Assembly (NCBI RefSeq): GCF_900290235.1
Contig: NZ_OLMK01000037.1
Location: 52,208 to 116,207 of the forward strand
Direction of reading: 5' to 3'
Length of the DNA: 64,000 bases
Origin: Streptomyces sp. MA5143a
GTDB taxonomy: Bacteria > Actinomycetota > Actinomycetes > Streptomycetales > Streptomycetaceae
Positions 57,759 to 64,000 of the stretch are shown one piece after another (the stretch's first letter is position 1; every line of letters starts with the position of its first letter). The notes beneath the pieces are model-generated. The model was given only the letters and a program-made list of their open reading frames with translations. It made no database searches and was not told where the DNA came from. The translations under genes and the position numbers were made by a program.

Positions 57759-58568
57759 CTACCCCTCGCCGGCCGTGACGAAGTCGATCAGTTCCTCCAC
57801 TCGGCCCAGCAGGGCCGGCTCCAGGTCCTTGTAGGACCGGACGCTCCCCAGGATCCGCTGCCATGCCGCACCGGTGTTTTCCGGCCATCCCAGCGCCCGG
57901 CACACCCCGGTCTTCCAGTCCTGGCCGCGTGGCACCCGCGGCCACGCCGTGATGCCCAGGGAGGACGGCTTCACCGCCTCCCAGATGTCGATGTACGGGT
58001 GGCCCACGACCAGCGCGTGGTCGCCGGTCACGGACGCGGCGATGCGGGACTCCTTGCTGCCGGGGACCAGGTGGTCGACCAGGACGCCCAGGCGCGCGTC
58101 GGGGCCGGGGGCGAAGTCCGCGACGATCGCCGGGAGGTCGTCCACGCCCTCCAGGTACTCCACCACCACGCCCTCGATCCGCAGATCGTCGCCCCAGACC
58201 TTCTCGACCAGCTCGGCGTCGTGACGGCCCTCCACGTAGATGCGTCCGGCGCGGGCCACCCGCGCGCGGGCGCCGGGGACGGCGACCGAGCCGGACGCCG
58301 TCCGCGTCGGCCGGGGCGGGGCGGCGGACGAGGGGCGCACCAGCGTCACCACCCGCCCCTCCAGCAGGAACCCCCGAGGCTCCAGCGGGAACACCCGGTG
58401 CTTGCCGAAGCGGTCCTCCAGGGTCACCGTGCCCGCCTCGCAACGGATCACCGCACCGCAGAAACCGGTGTCGGCCTCCTCGACCACCAGGCCCGGATCG
58501 GCCGGGACCTCGGGAACCGGCTGGGGCTTCTTCCACGGCGGGGTCAGATCCGGAGAGTACTGGCGCAT
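57759..58568 (-). CDS. DUF3097 family protein, Toprim-like
   Basis: 269 aa from ATG 58568. The start RQYSPDLTPPWKKPQPVPEVP is characteristic of DUF3097, a family confined to actinobacteria. Residues ~30-85 form a small beta domain (VIRCEAGTVTLEDRFGKHRVFPLEPRGFLLEG). Residues ~110-215 carry IYVEGRHDAELVEKVWGDDLR and LGVLVDHLVPGSKE, resembling the Glu and Asp motifs of Toprim nuclease/primase folds such as RNase M5. The function is unknown. It is followed by an MBL-fold gene on the same strand. Confidence 0.87.
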   Translation of the reverse strand: MRQYSPDLTPPWKKPQPVPEVPADPGLVVEEADTGFCGAVIRCEAGTVTLEDRFGKHRVFPLEPRGFLLEGRVVTLVRPSSAAPPRPTRTASGSVAVPGARARVARAGRIYVEGRHDAELVEKVWGDDLRIEGVVVEYLEGVDDLPAIVADFAPGPDARLGVLVDHLVPGSKESRIAASVTGDHALVVGHPYIDIWEAVKPSSLGITAWPRVPRGQDWKTGVCRALGWPENTGAAWQRILGSVRSYKDLEPALLGRVEELIDFVTAGEG

Positions 58569-58610
58569 TCGGATGACGATAGGAGAACCCGCGCCCGGAG
58601 TCGCCCCCGC

Positions 58611-59348
58611 TCAGCCCGACACGCCGAAGCGGTGCGCGAGCGCGTCGCGCTGGGCGCGGACGAACGCCGCGTCGACCACCGCCCCGTGCCCGGGTACGTA
58701 CAGCGCGTCCTCGCCGCCCAGTTCCAGGAGCCGGTCCAGGGCGGCCGGCCAGTGGGAGGGCACGGCGTCCGGGCCGGCCTGGGGTTCACCGGACTCCTCC
58801 ACCAGGTCCCCGCAGAAGACGATCTCGGGGGCGGCGGACGAACCGGGCACCAGGACCACCAGATCGTGCGGCGTATGACCGGGGCCCACGTTCGCCAGCA
58901 GCACCCGCAGGCCGCCGCCCAGATCCAGGGTCCACTCGCCCGAGACCTGATGCCGGGGGCGTACGAGCAGGTCAGCGGCCTCGGCGGCGTCCTCGACGGG
59001 GAGGCCGTGGCGGACGGCGTCGGCGCGCAGCCCGTCCCGCTCGGCGGTCAGGACGCCGTCCAGGCCCACCGCGCCGAAGACCTCCACCCCGGCGAAGGCG
59101 GACGCCCCGAAGACATGGTCGAAGTGCGAGTGGGTGAGCGCGAGATGTGTCACACGGGAGCCGTCGAGCAGCTCGTGCGCCTGGCCCCGCAACCGCACGC
59201 CCTCCCGCAGGCTCGACCCCGCGTCGATCATCAGGGCCGCGCCGTCCCCGGCCACCAGCCCGACCGTGCAGTCCCAGCCCGGCAGGCGGCACCGTCCGAC
59301 CCGCGGCGCCAGCCCCTCCCACCCGCACTCTTCCCACGTCACCGTCAT
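58611..59348 (-). CDS. Metallo-beta-lactamase-fold hydrolase
   Basis: 245 aa from ATG 59348. The zinc motif THSHFDHVFG, GPGHTPHDLVVLVP, IVFCGDLVEE and VPGHGAVVD are present in canonical order. The substrate is unknown; such small MBL proteins include glyoxalase II-like thioesterases and lactonases. It ends 42 bases before the DUF3097 gene on the same strand, so the two may be co-transcribed. It is divergent from hrcA. Confidence 0.9.
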   Translation of the reverse strand: MTVTWEECGWEGLAPRVGRCRLPGWDCTVGLVAGDGAALMIDAGSSLREGVRLRGQAHELLDGSRVTHLALTHSHFDHVFGASAFAGVEVFGAVGLDGVLTAERDGLRADAVRHGLPVEDAAEAADLLVRPRHQVSGEWTLDLGGGLRVLLANVGPGHTPHDLVVLVPGSSAAPEIVFCGDLVEESGEPQAGPDAVPSHWPAALDRLLELGGEDALYVPGHGAVVDAAFVRAQRDALAHRFGVSG

Positions 59349-59667
59349 GGCCCGACGCTAGCCCCAGCGGGTGGCCGAGGGCTCGGTGCGGTGCCCGTGG
59401 CGCCCCGGGGCTCCGGCCACCCGTCGGCGCCCCCGTGTCCCACATCACTCCCGCCCGTCCCCGGCGGCCCCGCGCCCCGCCCGTACCCGTCGGTAGGAAG
59501 CGGTGCGACATCGTCGGACAGGTCGGTACACGTCGGCACGACATGGCTGGACCGGCCTTGCCGGGGGCGTACCCCACCGCCGTACACTGGGCGGGGAGTG
59601 TTGGCACTCGCCCGCGGTGAGTGCCAAGGGGGATGTCGCGCGGGAGACGAGCTGGAGGTGTGCGCGG
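59349..59667 (+). promoter_or_regulatory. Divergent promoter region MBL gene / hrcA
   Basis: A promoter for hrcA is suggested by TTGCCG (59558-59563), 19-base spacer and TACACT (59583-59588), followed by a CIRCE element. The remainder is GC-rich without a visible gene. Confidence 0.55.
59601..59627 (+). promoter_or_regulatory. CIRCE operator of hrcA-dnaJ
   Basis: TTGGCACTC-N9-GAGTGCCAA, a perfect 9+9 inverted repeat with the standard spacing. HrcA binds CIRCE, so the operon represses itself and is released by heat or unfolded-protein load. Confidence 0.93.
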
Positions 59668-60684
59668 ATGCTCAGTGAACGCAGGCTCCAGGTGCTGCGC
59701 GCCATCGTCCAGGACTATGTGGGCACCGAGGAGCCGGTGGGGTCGAAGGCCCTGACCGAGCGGCACAACCTCGGCGTGTCCCCGGCGACGGTCCGCAACG
59801 ACATGGCGGCGCTGGAGGACGAGGGCTACATCGCGCAGCCCCACACCAGCGCGGGTCGCATCCCCACCGACAAGGGGTACCGGCTCTTCGTCGACAAGCT
59901 GGCCGGCGTCAAGCCGATGACCGCGCCCGAGCGCCGCGCCATCCAGAACTTCCTCGACGGCGCCGTCGACCTGGACGACGTGGTCGCGCGGACCGTACGG
60001 CTGCTCGCCCAGCTGACCAGGCAGGTCGCGGTCGTGCAGTACCCGTCGCTGACCCGCTCGACGGTGCGGCACGTGGAGCTGCTGTCGCTGGCCCCCGCCA
60101 GGCTGATGCTCGTGCTGATCACGGACACCGGCCGGGTCGAGCAGCGGATGGTCGACTGCCCGGCGCCGTTCGGAGAAACGTCTCTCGCGGATCTGCGCGC
60201 CCGGCTGAACAGCCGGGTCGCGGGCCGCCGGTTCAGCGATGTGCCCCGGCTGGTCGAGGACCTGCCGGAGGCGTTCGACGTCGAGGACCGGGGTACGGTC
60301 TCGACGGTGCTCTCCACGCTGCTGGAGACCCTTGTCGAGGAGAACGAGGAGCGGCTGATGATCGGCGGCACCGCCAATCTGACCCGCTTCGGACATGACT
60401 TCCCCCTCACCATCCGGCCCGTCCTCGAGGCCCTCGAGGAACAGGTCGTCCTCCTCAAGTTGCTGGGGGAGGCGGGGGATTCGGGCATGACCGTCCGCAT
60501 CGGTCACGAGAACGCGTATGAGGGACTCAACTCCACGTCCGTCGTCTCGGTCGGCTACGGTTCGGGCGGCGAGGCAGTCGCCAAACTGGGCGTGGTCGGA
60601 CCTACGCGCATGGATTATCCGGGAACGATGGGAGCGGTACGAGCGGTGGCACGGTACGTCGGACAGATCCTGGCGGAGTCTTAA
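59668..60684 (+). CDS. hrcA: Heat-inducible transcription repressor HrcA
   Basis: 338 aa from ATG 59668 (GGAGG about 9 bases upstream). The N-terminal winged helix (LSERRLQVLRAIVQDYVGTEEPVGSKAL, SPATVRNDMAALEDEGYI) and the rest of the protein are full length. It binds CIRCE sites and depends on GroEL for activity in other bacteria. dnaJ starts at the very next base after its stop. Confidence 0.97.
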   Translation: MLSERRLQVLRAIVQDYVGTEEPVGSKALTERHNLGVSPATVRNDMAALEDEGYIAQPHTSAGRIPTDKGYRLFVDKLAGVKPMTAPERRAIQNFLDGAVDLDDVVARTVRLLAQLTRQVAVVQYPSLTRSTVRHVELLSLAPARLMLVLITDTGRVEQRMVDCPAPFGETSLADLRARLNSRVAGRRFSDVPRLVEDLPEAFDVEDRGTVSTVLSTLLETLVEENEERLMIGGTANLTRFGHDFPLTIRPVLEALEEQVVLLKLLGEAGDSGMTVRIGHENAYEGLNSTSVVSVGYGSGGEAVAKLGVVGPTRMDYPGTMGAVRAVARYVGQILAES

Positions 60685-61821
60685 GTGGCCACGGACTACT
60701 ACGCCGTACTCGGCGTGCGCCGCGACGCGTCCCAGGACGAGATCAAGAAGGCGTTCCGCAGGCTCGCTCGCGAGCTGCACCCGGACGTCAACCCCGATCC
60801 GAAGACGCAGGAGCGGTTCAAGGAGATCAACGCGGCGTACGAGGTTCTCTCGGACCCGCAGAAGAAGCAGGTCTACGACCTCGGTGGCGACCCGCTGTCC
60901 CAGTCGGGCGGCGGAGGCGCGGGCGGCTTCGGCGCCGGTGGCTTCGGGAACTTCTCGGACATCATGGACGCCTTCTTCGGCACGGCGTCCCAGCGCGGCC
61001 CCCGCTCGCGTACGCGCCGCGGCCAGGACGCCATGATCCGGCTGGAGGTCGACCTCGACGAGGCCGCCTTCGGCACGACGAAGGACATCCAGGTCGACAC
61101 GGCCGTGGTGTGCGGCACCTGCAGCGGCGAGGGCGCGGCCCCCGGCACGAGCGCGCAGACCTGTGACATGTGCCGCGGCCGCGGTGAGGTCTCGCAGGTC
61201 ACGCGGTCCTTCCTGGGCCAGGTCATGACCTCGCGGCCCTGCCCGCAGTGCCAGGGCTTCGGCACGATCGTCCCGAACCCCTGCCCCGAGTGCGCGGGCG
61301 ACGGACGGGTGCGGTCGCGGCGGACGCTGACGGTGAAGATCCCGGCCGGCGTCGACAACGGCACGCGCATCCAGCTCGCCGGCGAGGGCGAGGTCGGGCC
61401 CGGCGGCGGTCCCGCCGGTGACCTGTACGTCGAGATCCACGAGCTGCCCCACCCGACGTTCCAGCGGCGCGGCGACGACCTCCACTGCACGGTGACGATC
61501 CCCATGACCGCGGCGGCGCTCGGCACGAAGGTGCCGCTGGAGACGCTGGACGGTCTGGAGGAGGTCGACATCCGGCCCGGCACCCAGTCCGGTCAGTCGA
61601 TCCCGCTGCACGGGCGCGGCGTCACGCATCTGCGTGGCGGGGGCCGGGGCGACCTCATCGTCCACGTCGAGGTGCAGACCCCGACGAAGCTCGACCCCGA
61701 GCAGGAGCAGCTGCTGCGCCAACTGGCGGCGCTGCGCGGCGAGGAGCGGCCGACGGGACAGTTCCAGCCGGGGCAGCAGGGGTTGTTCTCGCGGCTGAAG
61801 GACGCGTTCAACGGGCGCTGA
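60685..61821 (+). CDS. dnaJ: Molecular chaperone DnaJ
   Basis: 378 aa from GTG 60685, directly abutting hrcA. J domain with HPD (LARELHPDVNPD), Gly/Phe region, four zinc repeats (CGTCSGEG, CDMCRGRG, CPQCQGFG, CPECAGDG) and a C-terminal substrate-binding region. It delivers clients to DnaK. This is the hrcA-linked paralog (often DnaJ2); dnaK is not in the window. Confidence 0.97.
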   Translation: MATDYYAVLGVRRDASQDEIKKAFRRLARELHPDVNPDPKTQERFKEINAAYEVLSDPQKKQVYDLGGDPLSQSGGGGAGGFGAGGFGNFSDIMDAFFGTASQRGPRSRTRRGQDAMIRLEVDLDEAAFGTTKDIQVDTAVVCGTCSGEGAAPGTSAQTCDMCRGRGEVSQVTRSFLGQVMTSRPCPQCQGFGTIVPNPCPECAGDGRVRSRRTLTVKIPAGVDNGTRIQLAGEGEVGPGGGPAGDLYVEIHELPHPTFQRRGDDLHCTVTIPMTAAALGTKVPLETLDGLEEVDIRPGTQSGQSIPLHGRGVTHLRGGGRGDLIVHVEVQTPTKLDPEQEQLLRQLAALRGEERPTGQFQPGQQGLFSRLKDAFNGR

Positions 61822-61980
61822 CCGTCGGTTGTTCGGCTGCGGGCTCGTCGTGGTGGTGGGCGCGGGGCGGTGACACATGCGGCTGTCGCCGCGTGGGCGT
61901 GACCAGCCCCCACCCACCCGCGGCCGAACCGTCCGCGCACCCGGTTCGGCGGCGGTCCAGGGACGTGACAACATGCGGCC

Positions 61981-63168
61981 ATGTCCTCCTCCGCACTGAC
62001 CGATCTCTTTCCCCTCCCGATCGTGCAGGCCCCGATGGCGGGCGGTGTCTCCGTCCCGCCGCTGGCCGCCGCCGTCTCCGAGGCCGGAGGCCTGGGGTTC
62101 CTGGCCGCCGGGTACAAGACGGCCGACGGGATGTACCAGGAGATCAACGCGCTCCGGGCGCTCACCTCACGCCCGTTCGGCGTGAACCTGTTCATGCCGC
62201 AGCCCGAGTACTCGGAGCCCGCCGCCGTCGAGGTGTACGCGGAACAGCTGGCCGGTGAGGCCTCCTGGTACGGCACGGAACTGGGCGACCCCGACAGCGG
62301 GCGGGACGACGGCTACGAGGCCAAGCTCGCCGTCCTCCTCGACAACCCCGTCCCGGTGGTCTCCTTCCACTTCGGCTGCCCGACCCCCGAGGTCGTCGAG
62401 TCCCTCGCCCGCAAGGGGACGCTGATCCTCGTCACCGCGACCTCCGCGGAGGAGGCGCGGGCCGTGGAGCGGTCGGGCGCCCACGCGGTGATCGTGCAGG
62501 GCGTCGAGGCCGGCGGTCACCAGGGCACCCACCGGGACGACCCCGAGCGGGACTGCGCCGGTGTCGGACTGCTCGCCCTGGTCGCCCAGGTCCGGGAAGC
62601 CGTGGCGCTGCCGATCGTCGCGGCCGGCGGGATCATGCGCGGCGGCCAGATCGCCGCCCTCCTCACGGCGGGCGCGAGCGCCGCCCAGCTCGGTACGGCG
62701 TTCCTCGCCACGCCCGAGTCCGGGGCCGCCGCCGTGCACAAGCGGGCCCTGACCGACCCGCTGTTCGTGCGGACGGAGCTGACCCGCGCCTTCTCCGGGC
62801 GCCCGGCCCGGGGACTGGTCAACCGCTTCATGCGCGAGCACGGGCCCTACGCGCCTGTCGCCTACCCCGAGGTCCACCATCTGACGTCGCCGCTGCGCAA
62901 GGCCGCCGCCAAGGCCGGGGACGCGCAGGGCATGGCCCTGTGGGCCGGGCAGGGGCACCGGATGGCGCGGGAGCTGCCCGCCGGGGAACTGGTCGCGCTC
63001 CTGGCCGCCGAGATCGCCGAGGCGCGGGCCGCGGTCGTCTCCGCCGGGATCGGCACGGCCGGGCCGGGCTCGGCCTCCGCGTCGGCCGCGCCGGCCTCCG
63101 CGCCGGCTTCCGTTTCCGGTTCCGACGAGGACGGCTCCGGGGCCGTGGAGGGCGGTGAGGGCCGATGA
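61981..63168 (+). CDS. Nitronate monooxygenase family flavoprotein
   Basis: 395 aa from ATG 61981; GACAAC ends eight bases before it, suggesting a leaderless start. This FMN TIM-barrel enzyme oxidises nitronates such as propionate 3-nitronate with oxygen. Features: PIVQAPMAGGVSVPPLAAAVSEAGGLGFL, VSFHFGCP, VQGVEAGGHQGTHRD (catalytic His region) and PIVAAGGIMRGGQIAALLTAGASAAQLGTAFL. The last ~45 residues are an Ala/Ser/Gly-rich disordered tail. It overlaps rsmE by ATGA. The substrate is uncertain. Confidence 0.9.
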   Translation: MSSSALTDLFPLPIVQAPMAGGVSVPPLAAAVSEAGGLGFLAAGYKTADGMYQEINALRALTSRPFGVNLFMPQPEYSEPAAVEVYAEQLAGEASWYGTELGDPDSGRDDGYEAKLAVLLDNPVPVVSFHFGCPTPEVVESLARKGTLILVTATSAEEARAVERSGAHAVIVQGVEAGGHQGTHRDDPERDCAGVGLLALVAQVREAVALPIVAAGGIMRGGQIAALLTAGASAAQLGTAFLATPESGAAAVHKRALTDPLFVRTELTRAFSGRPARGLVNRFMREHGPYAPVAYPEVHHLTSPLRKAAAKAGDAQGMALWAGQGHRMARELPAGELVALLAAEIAEARAAVVSAGIGTAGPGSASASAAPASAPASVSGSDEDGSGAVEGGEGR

Positions 63169-63914
63169 CCGCTCCCGTCTTCGTCGTCGAGTCGCTGGAG
63201 CTGCCGCCCGGCAGCGGCGGCGAGCTCGTCCTCGACGGTCCCGAGGGACGGCACGCCGTCTCCGTGAAGCGGCTGCGGCCCGGCGAGGACGTCGTCCTCA
63301 CCGACGGCCGCGGGCGCTGGTCCGAAGGGATCGTCAAGGCGGCCGAGGGCAAGGACCGGCTCGTGGTGATGGACCTGGAGTCCGTCCACGAGGAGCCGGT
63401 CGCGCGGCCCCGGATCACCGTGGTGCAGGCACTGCCGAAGGGGGACCGGGGCGAGCTGGCCGTCGAGACCATGACCGAGGTCGGCATCGACGCGATCGTG
63501 CCGTGGGCGGCGTCGCGGTGCATCACCCAGTGGAAGGGCGAGCGCGGGCTCAAGGCCCTCGCGAAGTGGCGGGCCACCGCGCGGGAGGCGGGCAAGCAGT
63601 CACGGCGCGTACGGTTCCCCGAGGTCGGGGAGCTGGCGACGGGCAAGCAGGTCGCCGAGTTGCTCGCGGGGGCGGACTTCGCGGGGGTCCTGCACGAGAG
63701 CGGTGACGCTGCGCTGGCCTCGGCCGGGCTTCCCTCCGCCGGGGAGATCGTGCTGGTCGTGGGGCCCGAAGGGGGTGTCTCCCCGGAGGAGTTGGCGCTG
63801 TTCGCGGAGGCCGGGGCCGGGGCGTACCGGTTGGGGCCGAGTGTTCTGCGGACGTCCACGGCGGGTACGGCGGCGGGGGCGTTGTTGCTGACGCGTACGG
63901 GGCGGTGGGGGTGA
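63165..63914 (+). CDS. rsmE: 16S rRNA (uracil1498-N3)-methyltransferase
   Basis: 249 aa, overlapping the flavoprotein gene by 4 bases. SPOUT methyltransferase: an N-terminal PUA-like part (GPEGRHAVSVKRLRPGEDVVLTDGRG), then PKGDRGELAVETMTEVGIDAIVPW and the SAM knot LVVGPEGGVSPEEL and LGPSVLRTSTAGTAA. dnaJ-rsmE proximity is widely conserved. Full length. Confidence 0.96.
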   Translation: MTAPVFVVESLELPPGSGGELVLDGPEGRHAVSVKRLRPGEDVVLTDGRGRWSEGIVKAAEGKDRLVVMDLESVHEEPVARPRITVVQALPKGDRGELAVETMTEVGIDAIVPWAASRCITQWKGERGLKALAKWRATAREAGKQSRRVRFPEVGELATGKQVAELLAGADFAGVLHESGDAALASAGLPSAGEIVLVVGPEGGVSPEELALFAEAGAGAYRLGPSVLRTSTAGTAAGALLLTRTGRWG

Positions 63915-63977
63915 CCGGGGGCGCCTAGTAGCTCGGGGGTGCGTGTTCGTTGGCGTGTGCGGGTTCGTCGTGGTTTC

Positions 63978-63999
63978 TCGCGCAGTTCCCCGCGCCCCT
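63978..63999 (-). repeat. Dispersed Streptomyces intergenic repeat, copy 3
   Basis: On the minus strand it reads AGGGGCGCGGGGAACTGCGC plus GA, then GAAACCACGACGAACCCGC; it lies 63 bases after rsmE at the window edge, so it may continue beyond. Confidence 0.82.
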
Positions 64000-64000
64000 G

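Noticed and set aside
58972..61974. 1000-codon minus-strand frame opposite hrcA and dnaJ
   Set aside because: Antisense to two certain genes and crossing the CIRCE promoter.

Overview
This is a high-GC actinobacterial chromosome segment, almost certainly Streptomyces. GC is very high with strong third-position bias, GTG starts are common, and many genes lack a Shine-Dalgarno and start 6-8 bases after a TAnnnT -10 box. Gene content and order (radical-SAM/DUF2344 - rne - rplU - rpmA - obg - proB - proA - nadD - rsfS - leuS - comEA - comEC - holA - rpsT - lepA - hemW - hrcA - dnaJ - rsmE) are typical core-chromosome Streptomyces. I see no rRNA, CRISPR array, insertion sequence or prophage. Several very long open frames on the opposite strand are GC-bias shadows.

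Layout. 1-5.6 kb: 3' part of a B12-binding radical SAM gene, a collagen-like secreted protein, a TPR glycosyltransferase, a Trp-rich repeat membrane protein and the DUF2344 partner of the radical SAM protein. 5.8-14 kb: giant RNase E/G, a secreted PLD-like protein, then rplU-rpmA-obg. 14.5-27.7 kb: a CDP-glycerol-transferase-like wall polymer enzyme, proB, an unknown gene, proA, two SCO2583/SCO2584-type membrane proteins, an M48 protease, two tiny membrane proteins, nadD, an LCP/LytR_C protein, rsfS and a histidine phosphatase. Several of these belong to a sporulation/cell-wall-glycopolymer neighbourhood. 27.8-28.8 kb: two identical tRNA-Ala(GGC) genes bracketing two small Cys-rich genes. 28.9-31.9 kb: a NuoF-like flavoprotein coupled to a transmembrane haem-b protein. 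32-37 kb: leuS behind a leader-peptide attenuator, an unknown coiled-coil membrane protein and a DegV protein. 37-44 kb: comEA, comEC, nat, a small acidic protein, holA, rpsT. 44.6-48.7 kb: lepA and an acyl-CoA ligase. 48.7-56.2 kb: a poly-HAMP hybrid histidine kinase with its response regulator, divergent from a SpoIIE-type phosphatase with an anti-sigma-like ATPase domain. 56.2-64 kb: hemW, DUF3097, a metallo-beta-lactamase-fold hydrolase, CIRCE-controlled hrcA-dnaJ, nitronate monooxygenase and rsmE.

How it works together. The core is translation and RNA metabolism (RNase E, L21, L27, Obg, RsfS, LeuRS, S20, EF4, RsmE, tRNA-Ala) mixed with proline and NAD synthesis, haem/radical-SAM chemistry and chaperone control. 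The most interesting parts are the leuS attenuator, the NuoF-like/cytochrome-b pair with unusual Fe-S motifs, the Trp-rich repeat membrane protein, the Arg-rich repeats and histone-like tail of RNase E, the small-gene cassette between duplicate tRNAs, and a 20-base repeat found three times, each time just downstream of a gene.
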